Source: Vibrio kanaloae
GTDB taxonomy: Bacteria; Pseudomonadota; Gammaproteobacteria; Enterobacterales; Vibrionaceae
DNA: 64,000 nucleotides
Direction of reading: 5' to 3'
NCBI RefSeq assembly: GCF_024347535.1
Contig: NZ_AP025497.1
Span: 1,178,001 to 1,242,000 of the forward strand
Under the pieces are notes generated by a model. It was given only the letters and a program-made list of their open reading frames with translations, made no database searches and was not told the DNA's origin. Shown here in pieces: positions 47,904 to 55,815 of this stretch (position 1 is its first letter; every line of letters starts with the position of its first letter). The position numbers and the translations under genes are program-made.

Positions 47904-48418
47904 AATGTAAGCTCCGCTAAAACAGATAACTGGCCTTGGCACAGGTTTGAGCCTGTCGGTAAAGCCCCAAAGGATAATATGACGTCGTACTCGCCACTCT
48001 TTAGGTCGTTTGATGTGGTGTTGAAATCCATCAGAACAGGGGTTAATGAGGTTAAGGGCTGTTCAGCGACAGTGACATCAACAAGATCTTCAGGCGTTGT
48101 TAGTGCCTGTTTATGAATATCGAAACATTGAGCTGTATTGCCGGTCATGAACAACTGGAACCGAGTCGACTGATCAGAACTTGGAATATCGGTCTCGACC
48201 AATAACTGTGTTGTAGCATCACGAAAAGTGTCGGTTTTTGGATCGACCCTTAGCGATAAAGAAGAAGGGGAAAACGCGACTTCTGTAATTTGATAAGAGA
48301 AAAAGTGCTTCTTATCGATTTCGCTCGTTAACTGGAACGTATGAGTTTCTGCATTGGCATAAAGACTCATCGCGCCTGCAGTTAACAAAGCGAGAAGTGT
48401 GTGAGTTAAGTAATTCAC
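47900..48418 (-). CDS. Minor pilin-like subunit of the CS1-type operon
   Basis: A 172-residue exported protein. I chose GTG 48418 (GGGGA five bases upstream), which gives signal peptide MNYLTHTLLALLTAGAMSLY; a TTG at 48430 is in frame but sits on the Shine-Dalgarno. The sequence has pilin-like strands (HFFSYQITEVAFSPSSLSLR) and ends GQLSVLAELTL, comparable to the end of the major pilin. Two cysteines (TAQCFDIHKQ, GSNLCQGQ) could form a disulfide. It lies between pilin and usher, so it is a probable minor or initiating subunit. Confidence 0.65.
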   Translation of the reverse strand: MNYLTHTLLALLTAGAMSLYANAETHTFQLTSEIDKKHFFSYQITEVAFSPSSLSLRVDPKTDTFRDATTQLLVETDIPSSDQSTRFQLFMTGNTAQCFDIHKQALTTPEDLVDVTVAEQPLTSLTPVLMDFNTTSNDLKSGEYDVILSFGALPTGSNLCQGQLSVLAELTL

Positions 48419-48435
48419 AGTTTTCCCCAAGCTCC

Positions 48436-48951
48436 TTAAAGCGCTGCTACGTAGCTAGCAGCCATTTGTACGATAACTTGAGCTTCACCTTCTACAGGCA
48501 CGTCTGATACTTCTGAAGAGTTTCTAACGCTCAGTTGCACATAACCGCCAGTTACTGAGCCGATTTCGCCTTGAATTAGTTGTGTCTGGTCGTTGTAAAG
48601 CTCAACGGATGCGTCTTGAGTTACTTGGTTGCCGACCAGTACTTGAGAAGTTACGTAAGTCCAAGTTGCTAATGGCTGACGGTCACCGATAGTTTGGTCT
48701 TCTGGTGTGAAGTCACGAGCTTCTAGAACCACGTTAGAAGAAGTGAAAGTACCATCAGTGTTTACGTACAAACTGCCTGGTTGAATGTCACCACCAGCCT
48801 CACCTGTAATGATAAGGTTCGAGCTAGGTACCGAGCCGCCAATCACACCACTCCAAATTGCATCGGCTAGCGCTTCATCGGCTGCATATACCGAACCAGA
48901 AGTCGTTGCCAATGCTGTTGCGCCCATCACGAAAAAGTTATTAAGTTTCAT
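48436..48951 (-). CDS. Major pilin-like subunit of the CS1-type operon
   Basis: A 171-residue exported protein with signal peptide ending TSGSVYAADEAL. The mature part is all-beta in character with no cysteines (DIQPGSLYVNTDGTFTSSNV; EIGSVTGGYVQLSVRNSSEV), and it ends AQVIVQMAASYVAAL, a typical subunit-terminal strand. First gene of the leftward pilus operon, followed by minor pilin and usher, which fits the main structural subunit. The promoter must lie in the 48952-49205 region shared with the divergent regulator. Confidence 0.7.
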   Translation of the reverse strand: MKLNNFFVMGATALATTSGSVYAADEALADAIWSGVIGGSVPSSNLIITGEAGGDIQPGSLYVNTDGTFTSSNVVLEARDFTPEDQTIGDRQPLATWTYVTSQVLVGNQVTQDASVELYNDQTQLIQGEIGSVTGGYVQLSVRNSSEVSDVPVEGEAQVIVQMAASYVAAL

Positions 48952-49205
48952 ATTTCTTGCCTATTATTTAAAAATGTATGTATAAAAATAAAAGGTGTAT
49001 TGGAATCGATATTTCCCGCACACTTTCTAGGTGATTGATTTGACTTCAACGGCGTATGAATTGGAAATAAAAGCCCGTTAATAGTGCTTTACATCCAGTT
49101 AATAACGTTTAATTTTTTAGGTTAACTACATGTAAGTGTCTGATAATTATTGTTTTATATATTTTTAGGCTACTTTTATCAGGTAGTGTGAATGCAGGGA
49201 AAAGA
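48952..49205. promoter_or_regulatory. Divergent promoter region between the pilus operon and the right-hand ToxR-like regulator
   Basis: About 250 AT-rich bases between the divergently transcribed pilin and regulator genes. Both promoters must lie here, and a ToxR-like protein made by the adjacent gene could bind between them. I do not see an unambiguous -10/-35 pair or a ToxR box. Confidence 0.5.
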
Positions 49206-49823
49206 ATGTTTAAAAAACTTTCTATAGACACAGTAAGAAGAACCATAACTTTGATAAACAGCGACTCGGGGCAAGAAAATCAGCCCTTAGAGTTGAATCG
49301 AAGTGAATATAATTTGCTGTTGGCTTTTGGTGAGTCACACGGAGAAGTGATTGATAAGCAGGTTCTGATTGAGAAAGGTTGGCCAGGAAGAGTCGTCGGT
49401 GAGAACTCTTTGGCCGTTGCCATTATGAAGTTACGAAAAAAGCTAGACAGCTTGGATCTAGGGTTTGAAGTGAACAACTTGCCCGGAGAAGGGTATGTGT
49501 TCATCAATGCGATGAACATCGAGATTGTTCAAGATGAGTCTGTCGGCAATAATGACAATGTCGCTAAGGCTAACGAGTTAGATTATGAAAAAGAATTGAC
49601 TCAAGCGTCGACTGTACAAGCTGCTGAAAACTATACCGGTACGTCTCTTAATTCTATTCCAGAAGAGCCGTCTGCAACATCTAACGTATTTCGTCGTTGG
49701 AGTAAGAAGCCTGTAGTATGGGAGATCACCATCGCATTGTTTGTTGGATTGATCACTTTCTACTTTGTCTATCGTGAAGCTTTTGAATGCTTTGAATGTT
49801 TTGGGGGAGGTGCTGGTGGTTAG
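49206..49823 (+). CDS. ToxR-like winged-helix membrane transcriptional regulator (right copy)
   Basis: A 205-residue regulator with an N-terminal OmpR/ToxR-type winged helix (EYNLLLAFGESHGE, VLIEKGWPGRVVGENSLAVA, IMKLRKKLDSL, LPGEGYVFINA), an acidic linker and one membrane segment (VWEITIALFVGLITFYFVY). The periplasmic tail is short and cysteine-containing (CFECFGGGAGG). It is clearly related to the regulator at 42036: GWPGR-VG-NSL-V-IM/H-LRKKL-SL is shared. The start is ATG 49206 with AGGGA six bases upstream. It faces away from the pilus operon and leads a three-gene set with two small membrane proteins. Confidence 0.82.
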   Translation: MFKKLSIDTVRRTITLINSDSGQENQPLELNRSEYNLLLAFGESHGEVIDKQVLIEKGWPGRVVGENSLAVAIMKLRKKLDSLDLGFEVNNLPGEGYVFINAMNIEIVQDESVGNNDNVAKANELDYEKELTQASTVQAAENYTGTSLNSIPEEPSATSNVFRRWSKKPVVWEITIALFVGLITFYFVYREAFECFECFGGGAGG

Positions 49824-50265
49824 CCTTAAATCCCTCACTCTACGAATTGGGCTTTTTATTGTGGTGTTGTTTTTGGTGCCATGGTTTTTGTCTTTAGGTA
49901 CATACTTTTCTGGCTACGCCAAATTTGAAAACGATGAGCATGAAATTTTGCTGAATGCGAAGTCTGGTTTATACAAAACCATTCACAGTTATGAAGGCGA
50001 GGTGTATCGGGTACATCGGGGAATTTATGCGTCACTGGGGGATTCATTATATTTCTTCTCTTTAACCGGGGACTATGTATCCGGCCTGGATCCTGAATTT
50101 GCCAAGAAAGTTATTGCTTCTGATCTCGATAATTATTTTAGAGGTATGACTCATGTTACCGTTCAGCAAAAAGGTGATGTCATGATTGGTAGATTGCAAA
50201 AAGATACAAATCACAGAAAATTTGACCGTGTTATTGTTCAAGGGCGGTTGAAAGTATGGGACTAA
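49816..50265 (+). CDS. Small membrane-anchored periplasmic protein, regulator partner
   Basis: A 149-residue protein. I chose GTG 49816, which has GGGGAGG five bases upstream and overlaps the regulator stop by 8 bases; the frame reaches back to 49765. One N-terminal membrane segment (RIGLFIVVLFLVPWFLSLG) is followed by a periplasmic domain with KSGLYKTIHSYEG, RGIYASLGDSLYFFSLTGDY and a terminal VIVQGRLKVW. The same pattern occurs in the three other small proteins of this locus. Cotranscribed with the ToxR-like regulator, recalling toxRS; function inferred from that arrangement. Confidence 0.68.
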   Translation: MVSLKSLTLRIGLFIVVLFLVPWFLSLGTYFSGYAKFENDEHEILLNAKSGLYKTIHSYEGEVYRVHRGIYASLGDSLYFFSLTGDYVSGLDPEFAKKVIASDLDNYFRGMTHVTVQQKGDVMIGRLQKDTNHRKFDRVIVQGRLKVWD

Positions 50266-50726
50266 TTCAAATAAATAAAAAGCTAGTGATTGTATTGATT
50301 CTGACACTCCCTCTTGCTTTGCCATGGGCTAATGCTTTGTTCAGCGACTTTATTTTGGCTTTTGAGTTCTCAGATCGCAAAGTAAAAATGATAGGCTCTC
50401 ATGGTCGTTTTAAGCTTCAAGCCAAATATCTTGATGGTACTCATGTTGTAAGTACGGGCTATTACGGAGGGTTGTTCGATACGCTGTATTTGTTTAACGT
50501 ACGGCAAAATAAGGTTGTTGAAGGAGATGTGAACAATCTGAGTGTATTTCTTAAGTCTCACCAGTCGCTCATTGTTCTGAAAATATCGAGAGATTCCGAA
50601 AACAACTACATATTGAAAAAGCTTGAAGAGGATCCAAGGCTAGGGATGGTTGAGACTATTATAAATGCACAAGGATATTTTGGTCCTCTGTCTTCAATTC
50701 CTTCAACGATCGACTCTACTCAGTAA
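50256..50726 (+). CDS. Small membrane-anchored periplasmic protein, regulator partner
   Basis: A 156-residue protein with an N-terminal membrane segment (KLVIVLILTLPLALPWANAL) and a periplasmic domain carrying the locus-specific pattern: HGRFKLQAKYLDGTHVV, GYYGGLFDTLYLFNV and, near the end, INAQGYFGPLS. Its ATG lies inside the end of the preceding gene (10-base overlap), so the two small proteins are translated together. Third gene of the right-hand regulator module. I recognise no named family. Confidence 0.68.
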   Translation: MGLIQINKKLVIVLILTLPLALPWANALFSDFILAFEFSDRKVKMIGSHGRFKLQAKYLDGTHVVSTGYYGGLFDTLYLFNVRQNKVVEGDVNNLSVFLKSHQSLIVLKISRDSENNYILKKLEEDPRLGMVETIINAQGYFGPLSSIPSTIDSTQ

Positions 50727-50931
50727 TTGAAAAGTGTGTCGAACAGAGATAAAAATTACTTTATCTTTTTTCGATGCACATTCTTGTCTTTTATTATTTG
50801 TGAAACGTTGTGCTTTATTCAGATAGCAAAAATTTTAATTCTATAAGAAATTTAATAGTGACGGTTGCCAAAGACGCTAAAATGACTCGAATGCTGGCAA
50901 TTCAATCATTTTAGCGACCTGTGTGTTCTTG

Positions 50932-51123
50932 TTAGTTGTTTAGAATTGAAATCGATTCAACGTTTGACGACGCATCAAAACGAATATTGACCAACACACT
51001 CTCTCGTTCGAAAGTCACATCATCAAAGTCAGTAGAAGCTATCTTAAATCCATTTCTTGCGAATAAACTCGTCACAGTTGTTCGTTGTTTCTGTTCCATA
51101 GCGCATGTCAGTAGTTCGTTCAT
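50932..51123 (-). CDS. Small hypothetical protein (63 aa)
   Basis: A 63-residue acidic protein (MNELLTCAMEQKQRTTVTSL at the start, VESISILNN at the end). ATG 51123 has a well-spaced GGAG (six bases), which favours this strand over an overlapping plus-strand frame of similar length. No domain recognised; no operon partner. Confidence 0.5.
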   Translation of the reverse strand: MNELLTCAMEQKQRTTVTSLFARNGFKIASTDFDDVTFERESVLVNIRFDASSNVESISILNN

Positions 51124-51326
51124 TGTGATCTCCATTGGGTAACCGTGTGCATATTGTGAGCGTACAGGTTTAATATTATGAAATCAATTGCTCAATAGGT
51201 GGATGGTGGTGTTACAAGTGTCATTATTCACCACAAGAGCATGCAATGGAGTACGTGTTCTTTTTCTTACTGACTTTGGCTGATGTACTTTGGGAGCCGA
51301 AGAAGAAGTAGACACATGTTGTTCGT

Positions 51327-51623
51327 TTAGAAAGTGAGCCAGGCGGTCCGGCGGTCCAGTTCATCATGCTTAAGCGTAGGATTCGGATTTAGTATTGAAC
51401 CTACGCGGTGCGTTTTGATGAGGCTCTTAATACTGTTACCAATAGATTCGGCTTTAATTAGCTTCTTCGATATATCTTTAGGTATAGAAGTTCGACCGAT
51501 TAGAGCGTCATTTGCATCACCAAGCTCCCTATGTAAGTAAAACGAGACATCTTGATCTACTTTTGCGCCAGCTTTCTGTTGAAGACTGTTGTTGATTTTT
51601 GAATCTCTATCCTTGTTAATCAT
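51327..51623 (-). CDS. Small hypothetical protein (98 aa)
   Basis: A 98-residue hydrophilic protein starting MINKDRDSKINNSLQQKAGA with a GGAG six bases upstream of the ATG. It is rich in Lys, Asp and Asn and lacks membrane segments or cysteines. An overlapping plus-strand frame has no ribosome site and is likely a shadow. Located between the pilus regulator module and the integron integrase. Family not recognised. Confidence 0.55.
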   Translation of the reverse strand: MINKDRDSKINNSLQQKAGAKVDQDVSFYLHRELGDANDALIGRTSIPKDISKKLIKAESIGNSIKSLIKTHRVGSILNPNPTLKHDELDRRTAWLTF

Positions 51624-52028
51624 TCTCTACTCCTGCTTTTTTATAAAAACAGTTCATAATGCAGTTTGGTTCATATTGATGGGTGTGTGTCTTTGATGCA
51701 TATGTTACTTTGCGAACGTTGTTATTGATGAAAATTGTGAATTATCTCTTTTCGAAAGCTAGAAGTAGAGAGTAGTAAGTCCGCAGCCTACTGTTTAATT
51801 GTGTGTTTGTGAGGTATCTAGTTATTGAATATATTGGGAGTTGTAAGCGCCACGAAAGTTGTAATTGGTAATGGTGACTCAACAATAAGAGGTAATACGC
51901 AGCCATTGCTGCAGAGTAAAACACAAACATAAATTGTTATTGAGTTTTGAGAATGACGAGAGGCTTCAGCCCCAAGAGCAAGTGCTCTGTTTCGTGATTA
52001 CAAAGTCATTTCAGAATTCCATTTATCG
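51624..52028. other. Non-coding region downstream of intI
   Basis: About 400 bases. A 62-codon minus-strand frame here has biased low-complexity sequence and no ribosome site, so I do not call it. No clear terminator for intI was seen. Confidence 0.4.
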
Positions 52029-53024
52029 TTATTTTACGAATATTCTAGATAGTGGACTAACAACACCATTAGCTCCTCTATCAATGATGTGAGTATAGAT
52101 TTGCGTTGTCTTCAAATCGGTGTGCCCAAGTTGTTCTTGAACGGTTCTGATATCCGCCCCGCTTTGAAGAAGGTGCGTAGCGAATGAGTGCCTTAAAGTA
52201 TGGCATGAGATATTTTTTTCAATGCTGGCTTTTTGGCTAGCTACTTTAATGTGCTTTTGCAGCGCTGTTGGGTGAATATGATGTCTACGTACCTCGCCTG
52301 TTTGTAAATCTGACGACAAACGGTTAGAAGGAAAGAGAAATTGCCAGTTTAAACTCGTTTCTGCATTTGGGTATTTTCTAGCTAAAGCCTCGGGAAGGTA
52401 TACACCAGAAAAAGCTTCGTCATTCACATCTTGTTGATAATAACTCGTAGATATCTGTTGTTGATGTTTGATTGCGGGGAAAAGCTCTGGCGCTATTGTA
52501 ACTATGCGGTTTTTGCCTCCTTTCCCTTGCCATACACGTACGGATTTATATTCATAGTCGATATCTTGTATGCGTAAACGCACGCATTCCATTAAACGCA
52601 AGCCTGACCCATACATTAATTGGTAAGCCAATTTGTAATTGGGTGAGCAGTGATTGAATAACCTTCCAATTTCTTCCGGAGTCATAATCGTGGGCAATTT
52701 TCTGGACTTATCTGAACGCCGAAACTGCATATCAAGATCTATGGGTTTTTGAATGATTTCTTTGTATAAAAATACTAGTGAATTGAGGGACAGACTTTGT
52801 GTTTTCTTTGCTGATTTTTTGTCAACAACCAGATGTGTTAGGAAATCCTCTACATGCCTGGAAGTCAAACGCTTTGGGTGCTTTTTGTCATGATAAAGAA
52901 TGTATTGGTGAATCCAATAAATGTATGCCTCCGTTGTACGAAGGGCATAGTGCCGCCAAGCATATATTCTTGTATATATGATAGAAATGGTGATTTTTTC
53001 ATTAAACTTTAACTGGTTATACAT
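52029..53024 (-). CDS. intI: Chromosomal (superintegron) integron integrase IntI
   Basis: A 331-residue tyrosine recombinase of the integron-integrase class, close in sequence to the Vibrio cholerae IntIA type as I recall it. Catalytic residues are visible: Arg in [14 protein letters not shown], the lysine beta-hairpin in [11 protein letters not shown], His and Arg in [13 protein letters not shown], the second His in [10 protein letters not shown] and the Tyr in IYTHI. The integron-specific insert (about residues 200-225, [17 protein letters not shown]) and [15 protein letters not shown] are present. ATG 53024 is preceded by TGGAGA at six bases; GTG 53045 is a weaker start. It recombines attC hairpins with attI, capturing and shuffling cassettes. 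Transcribed away from the cassette array, as usual. Confidence 0.95.
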   Translation of the reverse strand: MYNQLKFNEKITISIIYTRIYAWRHYALRTTEAYIYWIHQYILYHDKKHPKRLTSRHVEDFLTHLVVDKKSAKKTQSLSLNSLVFLYKEIIQKPIDLDMQFRRSDKSRKLPTIMTPEEIGRLFNHCSPNYKLAYQLMYGSGLRLMECVRLRIQDIDYEYKSVRVWQGKGGKNRIVTIAPELFPAIKHQQQISTSYYQQDVNDEAFSGVYLPEALARKYPNAETSLNWQFLFPSNRLSSDLQTGEVRRHHIHPTALQKHIKVASQKASIEKNISCHTLRHSFATHLLQSGADIRTVQEQLGHTDLKTTQIYTHIIDRGANGVVSPLSRIFVK

Positions 53025-53099
53025 ACATGTTCTCCAGTTTGGCACATCAATTCATGCTATATAGAAAAAATCTGTACTTTGGGATGTAGGTAGAGAGCT

Positions 53100-53218
53100 G
53101 TAGTGATTAAGTTACTGTTAGTTTTCATAAAAACGGGGTATCGTTTACATCATTAAGATGCTAGACAGAATAATTCTGTATTTAAGTGCCGAATTTTTAT
53201 GTCTAATAGCTGTTAGGT
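53100..53218 (+). other. attI integration site region, first cassette junction
   Basis: The stretch between the intI promoter side and the first cassette. The core GTTAGGT at 53212 fits the GTTRRRY consensus; recombination takes place after its G. Left boundary approximate. The cassette promoter Pc is expected nearby, but I cannot place it with confidence. Confidence 0.6.
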
Positions 53219-53253
53219 TTTAAGGAGTTATTATCAACAGATTACTAGTATTA

Positions 53254-53808
53254 ATGGGTGTGTTTGCTGCGTTTATAGCGCATGGTAATCCTGTAACTTC
53301 AGAATATTGCTCAGAGGAAATTATCCAATCAAATAGATTGGAAGCAGGTCAAATGGTGAGAGTTCAGCAAGGAGAACTAAGGGTCAATGTTTACAGACGA
53401 AGTGAGGTGGAAATCGCTAAAGCTAAAAAACATAGTGGTAGTATTTTTGATGAACGATACCCTTCTTGGTGGCCTAAAGATAAATACCCCCTCAATTACG
53501 TTTCTGAAGCAGAGCGTTCAGTTGTTCCTGAGTATTTTGTTTTTTGGGACCGCAGTCCTGTTAATGGAGCGATAGTAACTCTGATTAGTCCAGAATGGTT
53601 CGATGAATCAGAAGACCTAAGTTACCTTAGCGATGGATGGCAGCCTGGTTTTATCGACTACGATAATCAAGTTTACTATGACACGACAGGTAGGCCTGTT
53701 AAGTGGGGAGCAAAATCAAAAGGCTTGGAGTTGTCAAAACTACCACTGCTTATTCCAAATCATGAATATGATGAACAGACAGGAAACATAAGACTCCTTT
53801 GCCAATAA
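53254..53808 (+). CDS. Cassette 1: secreted protein of unknown function
   Basis: A 184-residue protein in the first cassette. Reading upstream of ATG 53254 in frame gives INRLLVL before MGVFAAFIAHG, a better signal peptide, and AAGGAG at 53222-53227 sits five bases before an ATC at 53233. The true start may therefore be a non-ATG codon; with ATG the ribosome site is 26 bases away. The mature part has no recognised domain; it is rich in aromatic residues (YPSWWPKDKYPLNYV, FDERYP). First-in-array position means it is the newest cassette and nearest the cassette promoter. The attC follows within 4 bases of the stop. Confidence 0.6.
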   Translation: MGVFAAFIAHGNPVTSEYCSEEIIQSNRLEAGQMVRVQQGELRVNVYRRSEVEIAKAKKHSGSIFDERYPSWWPKDKYPLNYVSEAERSVVPEYFVFWDRSPVNGAIVTLISPEWFDESEDLSYLSDGWQPGFIDYDNQVYYDTTGRPVKWGAKSKGLELSKLPLLIPNHEYDEQTGNIRLLCQ

Positions 53809-53811
53809 ACC

Positions 53812-53931
53812 TAACAAACTGCTTAAGACGGACTGCCAACGCTCGGCGAATTTACTTCAAAGTATGCTCTGTGTTTACGGTGGCTTGTTTAAGTTTTGTG
53901 TTATGTTGTCAGCCACTTAGCAGGGCGTTAG
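53812..53931 (+). repeat. attC site 1 (VCR-like)
   Basis: Starts with inverse core TAACAAACTG and ends with GCGTTAG; inner CCAACGCTCGGC and GTTGTCAGC arms pair imperfectly. About 120 bp, the normal VCR length. Confidence 0.88.
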
Positions 53932-53949
53932 ATTTCATTTGGAGTTTGT

Positions 53950-54699
53950 ATGACAACAATAGCTCAGCCTTCAGTTCAGTCACTCATTATAGAAATGAGG
54001 TTTAATGGACAAACTTTGTCTACTGGTACTGCCTTTGTCGTCAATGGGAGAACTGGACCTTTATTGATCACTAATCGACACAACGTAACAGGTAGGCATC
54101 AAGAAACAGATCAACCACTGTCCAAAACAGGTGGCATACCTAATGAAATTGTTGTAGTTCATAACAGCAAAAGGGCACTTGGTGAATGGGTTGGTATTGT
54201 CGAACCTATTTTGGACGCAGATGACAACCCACTATGGATAGAACACCCTGTTCTAGGCAAGAAAGCTGATTTTGTAGCTTTGCCATTAACAGACCTTCAA
54301 GGTGTAGAACTCTACGCTTACGATTTAAATAACACTGGCCCAGACATGCACATTGGCCCAGCAGATTCAGTAAGCGTTGTAGGTTTTCCATTTGGAATCC
54401 AAGCGGGTGGCTCATTAGCAGTATGGGCTACAGGATTTATGGCTTCAGAGCCTGAAGTTAACTTTAAAGATCTACCTACTTTTTTAATAGATTGCCGCAG
54501 TAGGCAAGGGCAATCGGGGTCTGCTGTTATCGCCTATCGTAGTGGTGGTTCAGTTGCAATGAAAGACGGTAACACGGCTATTTTTGCAGGACCAGTTACT
54601 AAATTCTTGGGTGTCTATAGTGGTCGTATTAACTCTGAGTCAGATTTAGGGATTGTGTGGAAAGCGTCTGCAATCAAAGAGTTGGTAGATAGCATTTAA
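53950..54699 (+). CDS. Cassette 2: trypsin-like serine protease
   Basis: A 249-residue trypsin-fold (S1-like, HtrA/S46-type two-barrel) protease. The catalytic triad is visible: His in LLITNRHNVTG, Asp in KKADFVALPL, Ser in RSRQGQSGSAVI. There is no signal peptide or PDZ domain, so it should act in the cytoplasm, which is unusual for an HtrA-like fold. Trypsin-like proteases of this kind occur as effectors in some antiphage systems, so an immune role is possible, though no partner gene lies in the cassette. Start ATG 53950; the attC follows the stop by 4 bases. Confidence 0.85.
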   Translation: MTTIAQPSVQSLIIEMRFNGQTLSTGTAFVVNGRTGPLLITNRHNVTGRHQETDQPLSKTGGIPNEIVVVHNSKRALGEWVGIVEPILDADDNPLWIEHPVLGKKADFVALPLTDLQGVELYAYDLNNTGPDMHIGPADSVSVVGFPFGIQAGGSLAVWATGFMASEPEVNFKDLPTFLIDCRSRQGQSGSAVIAYRSGGSVAMKDGNTAIFAGPVTKFLGVYSGRINSESDLGIVWKASAIKELVDSI

Positions 54700-54703
54700 A
54701 ATC

Positions 54704-54824
54704 TAACAATCTGTTTAAGAGTGATTCGCAACGCGTGGCATTTTTACTATGCGTTGTGTTTAGTGGTTAAGGTGGTTTGCGGAAACATTGGTATTGCGTT
54801 GCTCACACCTTAACAGGGCGTTAG
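54704..54824 (+). repeat. attC site 2
   Basis: TAACAATCTG... to ...GCGTTAG with CGCAACGCG and GCGTTGCTCAC arms. About 121 bp. Confidence 0.88.
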
Positions 54825-55221
54825 TTTGCAAAGGGCAGAAAAGCGTTGATGGTCTAAAAGCCTTGTTCTGCGTTCTAGCTATTCACCTGTTATTTCCCAA
54901 AGACTTTTCATCGAAATAGGCATCTCGCGTAGCCAGTTTTCCGGCTAATTGGCTTTTGTGTCATTCAATTCTTCCGTGTTAGTAAGGTTCATTTCTCAAT
55001 GTTCTTGCGCGTTGCTTCTTTGGTTTTGAAAGTTAAGCGGGAACATTGAAAGATGGTATTTGTGGCTGTCGGCATCTACGAAAGTCTTCTTAGCCAAGTG
55101 CGTTTTGTTAGTTGGATTTAAATTCTGAGCGGTCCGTTTTACTTTTGCGTTCAAAGCCATTAGTTTTATAGCTAATTCAGCACCTTGGCGCTAAACCTCC
55201 GGCTTCATCGCGGTGGCAAAC
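54825..55221. other. Cassette 3: no sense ORF; near-identical to cassette 5
   Basis: About 400 bases between two attC sites with no usable gene on the plus strand. It is a near copy of 55816-56212. A 54-codon antisense frame (55160 down to 54996) corresponds to the longer antisense frame of cassette 5 but has lost the start equivalent (ATG to ATA) and carries a 1-base frameshift after DADSHK. Confidence 0.7.
54996..55160 (-). pseudogene. Cassette 3 antisense ORF, frameshifted copy
   Basis: A 54-residue frame on the minus strand beginning MALNAKVKRTAQNLNPTNK and sharing THLAKKTFVDADSHK with cassette 5. After that point an extra base shifts the frame relative to cassette 5. No ribosome site was seen, so coding status is uncertain. 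Confidence 0.35.
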
Positions 55222-55341
55222 TAACAAAGCGCTTAAGACAGATTCGCAACGCGTGGCATTTTTAGTATGCGTTGATTTATGTGTTTAAGGTGCTGTGCGG
55301 TGACTTCGTATTACGTTGCTCACTACTTAGCTTAGCGTTAG
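55222..55341 (+). repeat. attC site 3
   Basis: TAACAAAGCG... to ...GCGTTAG. Almost identical to attC sites 5 and 11. Confidence 0.9.
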
Positions 55342-55693
55342 TTGCCAGTGGAAAAAACGTAGCTAAGGCAGAAAGTTTAGGGCTAATGAATCGTGCAATT
55401 TTACTCGTTTTTTTATCTGGGTGTGGTTTGCTGAAATTGTGTTCGATTTTTAGTGTTGTGGTTTTGTTCTGCCGTTGCAGACGCGAATTTACTCGTTGAA
55501 AGTCAGCTTTGTGGCATTGCCTTTCCAAAAGGTTTATTGGGTGCTTTTGGCCAGTTTTCTACGTCGTTGTAAGTTCCAAGTGGTTTCAGTGGCAGGCGCT
55601 TTAAAACTGCGCCTGATTTGAGTTGTCAAAGCGCTGAAAAACGGCGTTGGCAAAGCTGAAATGAAGTGGAAATCAAAGGTTTAGAATGGCAAC
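55342..55693 (+). other. Cassette 4: no convincing gene; small lipobox-like ORF
   Basis: About 350 bases. The best plus-strand frame runs from ATG 55386 to 55499: 37 codons, MNRAILLVFLSGCGLLKLCS, hydrophobic with a lipobox-like LSGC. No strong ribosome site. Longer frames overlap the neighbouring attC and are likely accidental. Confidence 0.4.
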
Positions 55694-55815
55694 TAACAAG
55701 GCGTTTAAGGCAGATTCGCAACGCTCGGCATTTTTGGTTTGCTTTGAATTTAGTGTTTACGGCACAATGGTTTAGGTTAGGTGGTAATGTTGCTCACTAC
55801 TTAACGCAGCGTTAG
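55694..55815 (+). repeat. attC site 4
   Basis: TAACAAGGCG... to ...GCGTTAG, with CGCAACGCTCGGC and GTTGCTCAC arms. About 122 bp. Confidence 0.88.

Noticed and set aside
51742..51930. 62-codon minus-strand frame downstream of intI
   Set aside because: Biased composition (Leu, Tyr, Ser runs), no ribosome site and no family resemblance.
53160..53180. ACAG-N7-CTGT inverted repeat as a LexA box
   Set aside because: The half-sites are in the wrong order (LexA needs CTGT...ACAG) and the spacing is off.
53799..54005. 68-codon frame across attC 1
   Set aside because: Mostly attC sequence and out of frame with the protease; no ribosome site.
55272..55528. Two opposite-strand frames (75 and 83 codons) across attC 3 and cassette 4
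   Set aside because: Both run through the attC, which is a structural DNA element; coding through it is very unlikely.
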